A stretch of DNA of 64,000 nt from Volvox africanus (taxonomy: Eukaryota; Chlorophyta; Chlorophyceae; Chlamydomonadales; Volvocaceae): contig BSDZ01000079.1 in assembly GCA_030268105.1 (NCBI GenBank), positions 5,106,001-5,170,000 on the forward strand, given 5' to 3'. Positions 40,401 through 53,237 of this stretch are shown one piece after another; position 1 is the first letter of the stretch; the number at the start of each line of letters is the position of its first letter. Below the pieces are notes generated by a model. It searched no databases, was not told the DNA's origin, and worked only from the letters and a program-made list of their open reading frames with translations. Both the position numbers and the translations under genes were made by a program.

Positions 40401-42259
40401 TACCAAATCTCCAACTTCCCAGCGCAGCACACCAATGTGAGCACCACAGATGTTTGTAACCTCGACGCCCGTCGCTGTACAGTAACCCAACCTGTAGGTA
40501 GCAACCCATACGTATCCACCACTCCTGGCTCCGCAACCTTCTATTGAACCCTATTAAAGCCTAGAACCACCGTTCTACCAGGTGGGGCCCCTATCCACAA
40601 CCACGATGGCCTGCGGTGCCACGCACGCGTACACATACGCAAGACTATATCCAAGAGCCTCCTAGAATCTATGACGACCTGGAAAGAAAACTTTCGGGAA
40701 TTTCGACAGCTGAGCACTTCGACAAAAATCCAAGCCAAGTCAAACAGCTGATCCAGCAATAGCACGAAAAGCTTTCGAGGTCACTAATGTTACGCCAGTG
40801 AAATTAAGGTGTAGGTGTAAAAAGCTGGCTTGTTGAGGAAACCCACAATCACTACCCAAAACCATACTTCCCTTCCAAGACACGATGACTGCTCAGGGGA
40901 ACGCCCATGGATCCACCGTGAGAGTGGTGAGGATGGGAAACGTTGCCTTGGGACTTAATCGAATCCCGAAGACTGACCTGTGCAGCCCACGCCCTTTCCT
41001 TTCTTCTGTCTGTCCTTCCGCTTCTTTACTCCCCACCCACTGCCATCTGCCACTGCGGGGCCCCAGGTCAATTTCTACACTGCAGCAATCCCACATGCAA
41101 TCCAATCGCTTCCTTGTCAAGAAAGACCCGCGAACTCCCACAGCGCATTGACCCGGACAGGAATCGGTTATCAGCCACGGTCCGTCAAGATCTCCCGTTC
41201 CACGTTCCGTGTGTGCGCTAATAGACGTGGCGATGAAAAGAGGTCACAGATTGGCCAGACCTTGCGCCTACCCCACCCGGCCCAACCCATTTTCCGCTAA
41301 CAGGAGCCAAGTGGACACTCTTGTCCTTGTCCACTGTGTATCTTCCCTCATCCGGATGGCCTAATTATAACTGGATGTTGCCAGATACGAGTCGTATCTC
41401 CCCCTGGTTCCAGGCGTCACCCTTCCCACTTGGAAGTCCATTTTTACCCGTTGAAGCCCGCAACTTTTATGGCTGTAATTCGCCTCTCCATCCTTCCGGC
41501 CTATCATCTATATGCTCGTGTGTTCCATGATCAAGTAAACCACCTCTTTCCTACGAGTACAAGCACGAGCAGACTACTTGCATGGGCTCACGTGGGACAC
41601 CCCGCCATCCCGAGCCCCGGCTCTGGCCACGCACAGAGTGGCTTGGACGTCAAAAAGCATCCAACCACTTCCCCATAGCCAGTTCGAACAACCCTGCCGG
41701 GCTGGAGCCACGCACGCAACGCTGCCGCTTTGCTATACTGAAGGGAGAAGGCAAAACGATGGATCAGGCGCAGATTAGTTGCCCTATACCATACGTTTGT
41801 TCGTGGGGCGGTCATGCCTATCCTTATCATCATCATCCCGCGGTTTAAGTATAGCTCCTTTTCCAAGGGGTGCTGTAGTCCCTTTCCTTACTGCATTCTC
41901 CGCAGCAGGAAACCCGCAACCAGGACATGGAGAGTCACGCTTCCCTCCTCCCCCGCTAATAAACCGCAAATCTGTGACAGCGGTACGCCGCACATTTTCA
42001 TAGTGGCAAACGCAACGCGGTTAGAGAGGGGGACACAACAAGCCGCATAAGGCCCCCGAGGAAGGGCTACCCTGGGCTAGTCAACACATAACGCAGCTGA
42101 CTGAAATGTGGTGCTGTGGGAGTGTAGGTGCTATGGGGCATGTTGTATCTTGTCTCACACTGTGTCGAGGGCTCTTTCGGCGACTCTTTAGAAAGGCTGA
42201 GACAGGGCAGCGCTGTTGTTCCGATGCATTTGGTAGTTGTGGTATAGACCTTTGAATTT
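37475..42259. other. 4.8-kb stretch with no gene I can support
   Basis: Both strands contain only frames of about 60-130 codons without recognisable domains, signal peptides or consistent splice chains. No terminal repeats or transposase motifs were seen. It may hold the 3' UTR of the armadillo gene, a decayed element, a non-coding RNA or an unrecognised gene of small exons. Confidence 0.5.
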
Positions 42260-45200
42260 TTATAGCGTGGATGGATACTGCAGAGCTGCAGCTCCAGTCG
42301 AAGCTGTCGGGGGGACCTCAACGGCAGCAGATCGCAACAGCCCCGTTAAGACGGCACGAACACGCGCCGCAGGTCCCCCGGAAGGCACAATAGCCGGACC
42401 ACCTGCCATCGCGCCTTCCGGGGCCTGTGGCGGCGCCGCCGCCGCCGTTGCTGCCGTCAACGTCTGCAAGTTAGAGTTAGGTGCTGCGTTGGTAGAGATG
42501 CTGATGGGGCAGGAGCTGGCGACGGCGGCGGCACCGGTGGCGGTTCCAGCGGGCGGAGGGCGTGAGGGGCCAGGAGCTTCAACGTCGCCGGCTGGGGCGA
42601 GGGCTGCTGCGGTGTCGGTTGGAAGCCGCGCGGAAGCTGCCACAGGCATCAGTGGCTCCTGCAGCGGACAGAAAATGACAGGGCGAGGATAGACAATGTC
42701 AGTGTCATACAGCCTTATGCGTGAAGTCCGACATGCCTCGGCACTCTGCGTGGCGTCTCAAACATGCAGGCCATGCTTCACAGACTTACCTGCAGTTCAG
42801 GCCCGGCCGCCGTGGCCGTCCGAGAGGCCGCCAGCAGCTGCGGTTGCCGCCGTCGGCTGCGCGAGCGTGACACAGACCGCTGCTGCGACTGCTGCTGCTG
42901 CTGACCCCCGCCGTCCCGCGTGTGGCCTCGTGTCTCATTGCCAAACCGCTGGCGCTGGCTGGGATAAACCCTAAGGAACGCAGGCAGACAGAGAGGCAGA
43001 AAGTCACAGGGACCGTAGCAGCCAGCGCATTGCTTACAAGTTGTCAAAGCACACATCTAACAAAGTGTATTGCCTATATTTCATAGGTAAACCATGTTCA
43101 ACATCAATGCCTATCGAACGCCCAAAACCTAACCTGGGGTGCCTAATCAGGTCCATCAGTCCCTGGAAGAGCAGCGTCCAGCCGGTGACCCCCTCTGCTG
43201 CGCCCCGGCCTGAGCTACCCGCGCCCACGCCGCCGCCACCGACGGCAGCCCGGGAGGCCAGCGGATGTGGCAGCGGCTGCGAGGCGTCGTGTTTGCAGAC
43301 GGGGCAGTAGCGGCGAGTACCGAGCCATTGATCCACACAGCCCATGTGAAAGCGATGCGCGCACGGCAACACGCGAACCTGGGGTGGTGGTGGAGGATGT
43401 GAACGCGATGGACCGTGAGTTCGGAGGTCGGTGAGTGCACAGAAAGAGCATATGGAGAGAACCGCCCTGGAAGATGTGAATTCTATTCCGAATTAATCTT
43501 TTAACCAAAATTGACGTTAGGCGGACACGCAACTACATATAAAAACACACGAACAAACACATTGGCCATTATCCATTCCTACCAGACGCATTTAAAGGTA
43601 CATGAAAGCTCTGCATCTGCAACATTCAACCTCCCTCATGCCGCCCCGTCGCACCTTTTCGCCATCCGCGTAGCTCTCTAAGCAGATGGCGCACACGCGC
43701 TTCGTCTCGCCAGCGTGCGCTCCTGGTGGCCGCAGCATCGTCGCCGTGGCGGAGGCGCAGCCGCTCTCACTGCTGCTGCGGGAAGCCTACGGACAGCAGA
43801 AGGAACGCGGGTTGAAGCACCGTAGGAGGGAGAAGCGCAAAGCCATATAGTCAGGAGGCTGAAAGGAGCCATTAGGCAGGAGTCAATCTGGCACTCTCCT
43901 ATTTCCGGAGAGCTTGTGGGTTCGGGCCGTGGCCTCTCGTGTCCCATAGATTCGCAAGTTTGTAGGTTTTCCTGTGTGAAGCTTAGGGTTTTAAACCCTA
44001 AGCCCACGCTACCCACACTGCCGCACCGCCCCTCTGCCGCTCTAATCCTTGCTTTAATTGCATCGCGTGGGTGGGAAACAGCACCCACCAGGTCCTGGCC
44101 CTCTCCTTCTCGGTCCTCCTCCTCCTCCACCTCGCCGCCCTCCAGCATGTACCGCCCACAACCGTCTTCGATGTCATTCCCGCCATCCGAAAGCAGCGGC
44201 TGCATCTCTTCATCACCCACAGCTCCCTGCTCCGCCGTCGCCCAGACTGCGGTCCCCAAGGCCGCCGCGCGGGACAACGACCCTGGCTGAGATAAGGTGG
44301 AGGAAATGGCGCCACCGCCCAGCCCACTGGCTGGCCCGGAGCCGCCACGAGCCCCTCCACGAGATGGAGCTACGTCACAGAAAAGCAGCCGGGTACACAA
44401 TTCGGTAAATGGAAAGAATTATTAAGAAGGTAAGACAACGGGAGCTTGAAAGGGAGCTAACTTTGGGCTGAAGGAGCTAACGTAGGAGCAAGTTCCCTTC
44501 ACACGACGGATGAATGAAAAGTGTTTATAAACGATGAAAGCTAGAGATGTCAGGCGATGTCATCTGGGAAGTTAATGAAAATGACATCACAGAAACTTGA
44601 CTTGCCTTCCGTCAAGAAAGCAGCAGAGCTTCAGACAACCAACAACCAATAGTGAGAGCTTTTATTCACTGCCGTATTTTTCACAAGGTGTGTAACGTAG
44701 ATACCCAAATGACCGGCATCGTAGGGCTGTGATGCCCATCACCTGACATCGCCCACTCGCGCATGTAAGCGCCTGTGTGCGGGTGCCCGCACCTGGCGAC
44801 TCATACACCAACACCGGCAGCAGCCGCAATGACTCCGCCGGCAATCCCGGCTCCTGCTGCTGAGGTGATCGCACGTGCCCCGCTTGCTCCTGCCCACCAT
44901 GTCCGCCAGCCCCCGGCGTTACCCCCCGAATATGCATGCCCTGAATTGAGAGGTAGAGGGTATCCAGTGAGGACCAAGATAAGTTCAAGGCCGTTTTCTT
45001 GACGAGGACGAGCGACAGCTCTTTAGCAGTAACAGCTCTTTTAAGGCAAGGCAAGACGTGTGATGCAAAAGCAGCATAACTAAATCACTGTGATTGTGTA
45101 ACTGCGTGAGTGCCAACTGTGGCCGGCCTTATGGTGTACCAGCAGGACTACCGTTTGGGGCCTTATGCTATGGCCTTGAGTCTTTGGGAATCGTGGTGAA

Positions 45201-47725
45201 GGTCGGTAGCGTTCCCTACCCGCTCCAGCTCCCCATCCATCTCATGAAAAAAAGGAGACGTAGCGATTTCACCCGGTCCCTCCCAACAGAAGCTTCTATC
45301 TGAGGCTCCAAACTAGCGGCTCCAACCCGCATCGACCCCTCTCCTCATCCCAAAACATAACTTCTTAGACCCTCAATAGTATATAATCTCATCATTCAGC
45401 ATCAACTCTCCTCTGCGCGACTTGTGTCCTGAACTTGCCCACCCTGCTTTTCCCATGCGTACTTTCCTTATTCTCATCTGCATTCGCCTTGACTGTACAG
45501 ATGCTAACATGGCGCTCCCGTTCACATGATTCAGTTTTAAAGTAATTTCTTTCCGTCTCCGATTTCGTGATCATTATTGTGATGAAGTTAAGACTTGCCC
45601 ATCTCCACCCTACTCGCAAACCAAAGCGCTCTCTCCGCTCAATTCTTCAAGCCTCCGATCCGCATCCTCTAATCTGGCCCGCCCCGAACCGAGAGCACCT
45701 CGACTCCTTCCAAAACCCTGACCAGTATCCCCAGCCCTCTCGCACCGAGAGCCACATGCTCCATGAGCGCATGACGTAAAAGGTAGCCAGCACCACGCCG
45801 AGCGCAAGGACTCCCAGGAAGGCGCTCATCAACATGGACAACCAGGCCACGCTGCTTAGCTGCGTGTAAAGGCAGGAAGTCCGCAACGGGATGAAAAGAG
45901 GTCAAAGGTGGAGTCGTTTCCATTTCTTCTCAGCCACCATTGCGGGTGGCCGAAGGGAAAGAGGAGGACGATTGCTCCTCATGCGACTAATTCCTCATAT
46001 AAAAGGAACACGCGCGTCGCATATTAACACCACCTTGCACGGCATCCTTGTATGCGGTTCTTCCTCGGTCTGTGCGGGAATGGCCTGCCTGCAGATGGCT
46101 CCAGAGAGCTGAGGCAGCAAACCCAGGTTGCATCCCCAACCTAACTGTCAGGCAGAGGTCCAGATTGCGGACACAGAGGCAGACGCAACGGCAATGCTCT
46201 CGTCCGTCCATCCGTCTGGGAAAAGTCACATTTCGTACGGCTGATATACCTATAATCACATCCCGCGGGGCCCGTATGACAACGGGCCGTGCCCCTGTGC
46301 TGGGAGGATTGTGGCTCGCTTACCGGCGTGATACGGACCCGAATGGTGTCGATCGTCATGAGCTTCCGCATGATGATTCCCGCCTTCTGGGAAACGAACA
46401 CCGACGGAATGACGGGATCCTGGTGGCCTTTGGGCTTGGACATAATGATCAAGCTCTCGTACACATCGTCGTACACAATGGCCGCCATCGCACCGGCGTT
46501 TTGAGCATTCATGACCTGTCGAAATCGCGGAAGGAGAGAGAGAAAATAATATGGAAGTTAAGGTAGCTCAGGGTGACTACTCCACCATCCAATCACCCTT
46601 AAACACTAATCCTGATGACTCTCTGTCTACCTTACCAACGAATCCCCGCAGTAAACCTCTTGGACAGCTCCACACAACGTCAAGGGTATTCAATCAATGC
46701 TCACAATTCAGCATCGTTCGTGCAGCCAACTTTTAAGGCTCCGTTCTGTGTGTTGCCGCTTCAAGGACTCTTCTAGCCCGTATTAAGCGTCAGGTTTCCG
46801 CTGATACCTTACCACGCCGTTGCCAATCGCATTCGTCAGGGAACAACAAGAATGATATTGATAAGATTCTGCAAGGATAGTGTTGGTGTGTTTCTAAGCG
46901 CCCGTGCTGCACAGAACCTAATAGGTTCGCCACGCCTGGAAAGGCTCACCAAACAGGGACCAGCCTAGGTTTTCAGATGTCCAACAACGGCCCTTCCTAT
47001 CGTCTCCCCTTAATCCCTGCCTTTCCCAAGATAGACTTCCTCGCGCAGGCGTTGAAATTCATCGCGTTCCCTACCCAGCCCCTCCTCTACCCTGTGACCA
47101 AAGCACCTTGATGTCGAAAGTGCAATTGTTTGGGTGCAGCTGCTGCTGGCGGGCGATGAGGGCAATCCATGGCGTGTCGGGGTCCACAAAAGTGAAGGGG
47201 GAGCATGCATCCTCCGGGTCCGCAGACTGCATACCATGAATATGTGTAATTTCCCAGCGCCTTAAGGAAGTAAAAATCAGCATAGTTTTCCAAGCCCGAC
47301 AAATGACTTACCCGGAGAATGCCCTCTATGCCTGCGTCTGGAATATCCGGGCCAAAATCAGCTGGAACATCCGGGAGAGGATCCAATATGTATGCGCTGG
47401 TCTGGTCGGATAAAAATGGTTGAAGGAAAGAAGCATGGAGGTCTGAGAAACCAGGAGCCAACAAAAGAAGGATGAACCACGCCACTATAACATGCTTGCA
47501 ATAATCACAGACTATGCGAGTACATGTCACTTCTTATCGGTGACTAGCCCTCGGAAACAACACCGGCCTAGTCTATCACGATGAATTTAATACATGGAGA
47601 GATAATTTCTATTAACACTATAACCTTAGCATTCATTATCCTACCATAATGTAGACGTCCGCGGCAGCGAGTTCCACGAGCTGAGCAAGGGCCAACAGGC
47701 CGAGAAACCCTTCCCACCAACGCAT
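42260..47725 (-). CDS. PA-TM-RING-H2 protein (RMR-like E3 ubiquitin ligase)
   Basis: Eleven exons, in transcript order: 47725-47645, 47401-47312, 47226-47107, 46515-46324, 45859-45746, 44940-44793, 44369-44013, 43722-43655, 43378-43134, 42958-42790, 42658-42260; 660 residues. Exon 1 is a signal peptide ([20 protein letters not shown]). Residues about 58-161 are a protease-associated domain: [28 protein letters not shown], and [13 protein letters not shown]. Exon 5 is one transmembrane helix (about 165-192). The RING-H2 is complete at residues 378-418: C-x2-C-x14-C-x-H-x2-H-x2-C-x10-C-x2-C, with the E2-contact Trp in DQWL and Pro in CPVC. An acidic stretch lies before the RING; a Gln/Ser/Arg and Ala/Pro-rich tail follows. 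Known biology: RMR and Goliath/RNF13 proteins sort or ubiquitinate cargo in Golgi, endosome or vacuole membranes. A short extra exon between exons 4 and 5 cannot be excluded. Confidence 0.88.
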
Positions 47726-48313
47726 TCTGCAGGATATTGGTGCTAAGATGCGCCTACAGTTTTTGAGTTAGTCAGAATGACAAAAGATTTTGGAAACGTG
47801 GCAAGGGTTTTCTATGGTTCTAAATCTCTTTCGCCTTATACTGAAATCTCAAGGTCTAATATGCTAATACAAATATAACTTGCAGTGTGTCTGCGTTCTC
47901 AAGGTAAACAGTGTCCTTCTCAGCGCGAATGAGTACGGAACGGGTACTCAAGTTCTCAAACAGCCCCCGGCAGTTTGATACAGCTCATCCATTACGCGGT
48001 GCTGAAGAAGCAATTATAGAAAAAGACCTCATGTAATTACATTGCAGCCCTGAAGAGGCAAGATTAACACTTTTTGTCTTTCCACTTGTGGGAGCTCAGA
48101 ATATTTTCCTTGCATGCACACATGGATCTTTTGACAGTGTGCCAAACAAAGAATCCGTAAATGTCTCCGTTGGCGGCATGATCCAACACCTGAACCGGCA
48201 AAGCGAGGACAGATAACTGTGGCCATCGCAGATCTAGACCACCTCTTATAACAACCAAGATGGCTGGCCACCTTGGTTACCGGCCACCAACGAAACTTCA
48301 TTACAGATTCACT
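47726..48313. other. Spacer between RING gene and small gene
   Basis: 588 bp holding the RING-gene promoter and 5' UTR and the 3' UTR of the upstream gene. Short minus-strand frames near 48029-48301 lack splice partners and were not accepted. Confidence 0.5.
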
Positions 48314-49263
48314 TTAGCTATTCATTCGTCCCGAAGTCCCAAGCAGACGGCGTGCAAACTCCAACTGTCGTTCCATGTCCTGAACATCCACTTCGAGTTG
48401 TAGCGTCCTCGCCTGTGCCCTGTGCGTTGTGTTAGGTTTTGATGGTTGATTGACATGACGTGCCTCAGGAATGATAGGGAAGTAATGCGGTCTCACGGGT
48501 GGTGGGGACCGAGCGCCCATCTCTTTCAACGTTAGGGGCAACTTTGAGCCCGCGATGCACCCGGAGTTCAACGCGCATTGTTGTATTGTCTCTGGATGCA
48601 TGCGCTGCCATCCCCCAAAGGCCCGACAGACGAAGCCTGCTTACCGTGCGATATTGGTTTGCGCAGGGTTATGCAACCCCGAGGAAGACTTTAAACGATG
48701 TTGAGAGCTGAGTCCGTAGGTCGGTGGTAAAGGCAGCATATCCACGAGCTGGACATAGCTATATGCCCGCTTTGCACCATAAATTACAGGTAGCTCTATG
48801 ATGTTGTCATTCCTACGAAAGCAGCAAACAAGGCGGATGGCATGAAACGTGTTTGAAACGTACGACCAGGTACGACTATCCAAGGGGCGTTACATGGCTA
48901 CGTTGTGCAAAAGGCTTGCCGCGCGGACCGGCGAATTCATGTGATCATACGGAACGCAATTGCTTACCATGCAAGTACAACTGCGATCGCCCTCTGCGCG
49001 TTACGAAGCCGACTACTGCCCGGAAAGTGCCTTGTTCCTGTGCGCAGGCAGTCTTCAATGGTCGAATATACATACAGGCCGCCTTGGTGATAGGGTTGGG
49101 CATCTTGATGGATGGTAACAAATGGGTGATATTGTGTAATGCCATCAAAGACTGAGGTTGCGACCCCATCAACCAGTGCTATGATTTTGTACATCCTCTT
49201 GGCATGTGGCGGTGGCAGAGCATCAACGGTAGCTGGGCTCATGCTTTGTAATGTACGCGCCAT
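48314..49263 (-). CDS. Unrecognised small protein, three exons
   Basis: Exon 1 49263-48968 (ends phase 2), exon 2 48812-48645 (phase 2), exon 3 ending at stop 48314. Two acceptors keep the frame for exon 3, starting at 48419 or near 48486, giving about 189 or 211 residues. Exon 1 begins MARTLQSMSPATVD and has MYKIIALVDGVATSVFDG followed by YHQGGLYVYSTIEDCL, a layout like beta-rich domains in which a short value string is followed by a gly-rich HxGGxYVY turn and a helix. Exon 2 contains IIELPVIYGAKRAYSY. The C terminus is a short helix rich in Glu/Arg (DMERQLEFARRLLG). No signal peptide. I do not recognise a family with confidence. It lies head-to-tail upstream of the RING gene with 588 bp between them. 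The frame-preserving exons 1 and 2 support a real gene; exon 3 is tentative. Confidence 0.5.
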
Positions 49264-52200
49264 ACAGATATCCTATATGTTGTCGCTAGGATGATATAGC
49301 TGATTTATGATATGTTAACGCATTCTGCTTTCTTGGTTCTGCGTACAGCTGGTTACAGACCTATGAATCAAAATTATGTATTTGAGGATCTCATCACCAG
49401 GTATATTTACTGGATCTGTTTGTGTGGAGTGAAGACCAAAGCCTACCCTGAACGCGACAACAAATTACCGCTGGGTCGGCTTGACCGAACGTATAATTGG
49501 CATCCCAAAACCACAATCAAGAGTGTTGAGAATGAGCAACACTCATAAACGGAAGATTGTCAGATCAAGTAATACGGCCCACGAGGGGCCGGGCGCTTTG
49601 CTGACTTTAACAAAGAGTAAGGATTTTTGGTGCAACTGACCCAAATCGAATTTTGACGCGATGGTTCCGGTTTGGTAGTTGACTACGGCCTTGTAGGTCG
49701 TAGCCTAACGCGAAAACGCACGATAACTATAATGTAGCCATTACATAAACGACTAGTTCTTTCTCTTCATTTCTTGGTTTGACCTAGAGTGTTTTGTGGT
49801 CCTTTAGCTTGTAATCATCAGCAGCAGGCCCCTCGTTCCTGGAAATTAATACATATGTCGCATACTTCAGGAACTTTTGCCATGCTATGTTACGTTGATC
49901 TGCGTTAGATGTGATAGGCGAGTCCACAAACGTAGACGATTGTACGCTGCACGTTATACAGTCCGGGCACAAGTACTGCGGAAATCCTTAAAGTGTTTGA
50001 TTCCATGGATCACAATCCTAAATTAAGACAGATATTGTTATCTCCGAGTTGCCCAACGATAGCGTCAACCACTTGTTCAGGGTCACAATCAAGTATTGCT
50101 CACGACAAGCGAGGACGATGCCCGGCGCATAGAGACCGGACACAAAACTTATCCAGATTATATTATATACGTCGTCTTTTATATAATATTGATATACGTC
50201 GTCGATTGCAAACATATAACCCCCCTTTGACCTCTAGTGATGCGTTCCGTCACGTTCGACGCCATGTTACCAGTTACCTCACGATTCTCACAAACGTCCC
50301 TAAAGTTCTTGGAAATAGTAACGTAATGTAGCGTGTATTCCTCCTTAAAGTAATGAGCGAGTGATTTTACATGCGACGCTAGGTTTATCCACAATACATA
50401 GGAATTGTGAATCCACAGACTTAGGAGATTTCACGCGGTACATTATACACTTCGACTGGAAGCAGTATTGCAAACACGTTTTGTACTAACTGTTCAGGAC
50501 TTCCATGCCATAAATCATGAACTCTGGGATGCCCAACAATAGTGCCAACTGCTTGTCCGGCTTGCATTTGAGTTTAAACATTTGGACAGGTTTTACATGC
50601 TACATAAAGTTATGGTTTCCAAAACCTAAAGGGCCTTTTTGGAAACGTAGGTAGCGTGACCCGTTACGTCGAACGTGACGTAACGGATATCTTGAGGTCG
50701 AGGGGGAATAACCTAGACCCATTTACCCCTCGCTACGTTATTCCAAAATGTATTAGCAAAAACGACATATTAAATGACATACCGCAAAAACCTATAGCAA
50801 GGCTTTCAGTGGCAATTTACAATCAGTAAGATACTTGCCAAAACATCAATGTCCTGAAGAATTCACACAAAACGTCTTTGCAGTAATGGTTCCAGCTGAA
50901 CTGTGTAACGTACCGGGTGAAATCTCCTACGTCTGTGCACGCACGGCTCTAGTGATCGTGGATAAGCGTTGACGTAACGTAATATTGGTTTTTGGAAGCA
51001 GCAACATAACGTAACATGCAAAATCACAACTAGGCGCCGCGGTATTGAAACCGTACGGTACTGGAATTTACGGCACCGGTTTCGACCATGCGATGGCAGG
51101 CCGGGTTTACTAAGGCAGGGATACACATCCCTGCAAGTTCAGTTTTGAGGGTTGTGGAAACCACGAATCCGCAGGCGATTAGTTTGCTCATCGGCATCGG
51201 CTTGTGCCTGCTTGCGCCGGAAGGCGAGGAGTCTTGTGAATTGGGGATGGCGTCCTTCGCATACCCTTAGCGTTATGACGTGCGCGCCATACCACCCTCG
51301 CAGTGCCGTACAATATGCACATAAAAGTTATAAAATTAAAGTGCAAAGTGCACCCGACCGAATCGATTTCAGATTTGCTGCGCAGGTTAGGGCAGTCAGG
51401 CCAATGAACGGTATGAAGGCCCGAAACGGTAGGAAGGCCCGAAACCAGCGTTTCTACACTACAAGAAGGTGCAGAAATGTTGACTCCATATTGGCAACGT
51501 TGTGTCTGTAGCAGGCCCTTGCCGCTTAGCTTATCGGTCGCAGGTGGGCCCTGATAGCCGTCTGGTTCTTCTTTGGGCAGAATCCTGCGAGGGAGGGAAG
51601 TAATAACAAGTTGCCGCCGAATAAAAGGATGCCCATGGAGGACGGCAGCTTTTGGAGTAGTTATCGCACGGGTCAGGGGGGATTTTTTAAAGTAAACTGC
51701 CATGAGTGAGACATGGAACGGCTCTCTACTGTTGGACGAGCGAGCGAGGAGTGATTGAGGGACGAAGGCGCGAAAGAACAACGAGCGAGCGAAATCAGCA
51801 GCAAAGGGCTGCACCCTGTCGAATCATATTTTGAGTTGACGACCGAGACCGAGACAAGCAATGGAGTGGAACACGGAAAGCTGTAATTAGGCTTGAGAAA
51901 AGGATGCTAAGCCCATACTGTACATTTTAAGGAAGGAACCAGCGTGTTATGCATTTGTGAAATCCTATCCCGAAGTGGGATGTTTGGGGGTTTCGTCCCG
52001 GCAAATCACACAGCCAGGCTGTTGCAGGCTGACGTGGGTTACGTAGATCTCAGCAGATGGGATCCCGTGCCTGTATCCTGCTGAATGGCAGGCACCACCT
52101 GGTGAGTGAAAAGCCAAATGTGTTGCATTTTATTACTTCGGTGTGGTGTAGCAGTTTATTACTTCGGGTAGGTTTGCCAGCTTTTGCGCCTCGCCTTTGG

Positions 52201-53237
52201 AGGCATACATGGAAAGGGCCACTTTGTAATAGGCCCCTCAACAACCTCGCGTTGGGTTGAGTACTATCGAGTTTGATTGATGCCTTAAAGCCAGCAGGAC
52301 GGCTTGGCTGGTAAGCAGGCCATATCAACACAAGGGACCTCCAACTTGAAAATGTGTCATCGGCAAGGGGGCCCTGCCCGCCCTGCCTGACGCCTGCGGT
52401 TGATGTGATTCTTGTTAACGGTCGTCGGCAGGTCCTTCCATCGGTATACATACACCGGCGAGGAGCAGCTGACATCATTTCAGACTCCGTGACACGATAC
52501 TGATAAACCTCTTTGTCCGAAAGAAAAAGAGGGACGTTTCCAGAAATCGCGTTGCAGCTGCTTGCAGCCGCAGGCTACATACCTACTTGCGCGGCGGCGG
52601 CGCGCTAACCACATGGCAGGCAGTAAAAGAGAAAAGCATTGCTAGTTGTGACGAGTTGTGTTGTGACAGTAAGGAAAAAGGATGCGTTATGAATTGGAAC
52701 TTATCATAAGCTGTACGGCGGAAGGAAGTTTCCTCCAAGTTTCTTTCAGGAGTAATCCTACTGCATAAAGTCCCTTGGATTCTGAAATAACTTGGAGGTG
52801 AAAAGCATATTTTTGTTATTTCCTAAAGCATGTTTTGGAACTTAGGAGGCTGGGCAGATGGGTAACGAATACAGGCGCGTACCTGCGTACGTCCTCATGG
52901 AGGGCCTCCCACGTCTGACAGACGCTGCGCCTCACATCAAGTTGAGAAAGTTATAGGACTTCTCATTCCATTTTTTTGTACAAGTGTATCCAATTCAAAT
53001 GCGTTTAGAATGCATGTTCCTTACTATCTGTGGTTAATTGCTCTTAACGTGTTAAGTCAGCTGCACTCGTCCTATCCCTTTTGCTAAGCATAAGGTAGCT
53101 GATGCTACAGAATATTGGAATAAGCACTTTTGATCTTCTGTATATCGGTTACCGCGAGAGTCGGCAGCTATAAACGTGTGAGAACTTGGTCTTCTGACCG
53201 TTCTATAGGCGCGCCTAGTCTCAACTGTATATAACAA
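49264..53237. other. 4-kb spacer with local repeat family, no confident gene
   Basis: Region between divergent genes. It contains related units at about 49935-50105, 50419-50590 (same orientation) and 50841-50932 (inverted), a 10-bp-arm palindrome at 50661-50686, and scattered frames up to 208 codons (51188-51814, minus) without recognisable domains. No transposase or reverse transcriptase motif was seen. Confidence 0.5.
50419..50932. repeat. Imperfect inverted repeat, ~90-bp arms
   Basis: The plus-strand segment 50419-50509 matches the reverse complement of 50841-50932 at roughly 80 percent identity, with about 330 bp between the arms. The core of the flanking segment 50521-50580 is also repeated in direct orientation at 50043-50105. 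This looks like a small foldback or MITE-like family. Confidence 0.6.

Noticed and set aside
46040..46092. Possible 36-bp exon between PA domain and TM helix of the RING protein
   Set aside because: It is phase-compatible but too short to trust without transcript data.
51188..51814. 208-codon minus frame
   Set aside because: No recognisable domain, signal or splice partners. Compatible with chance.
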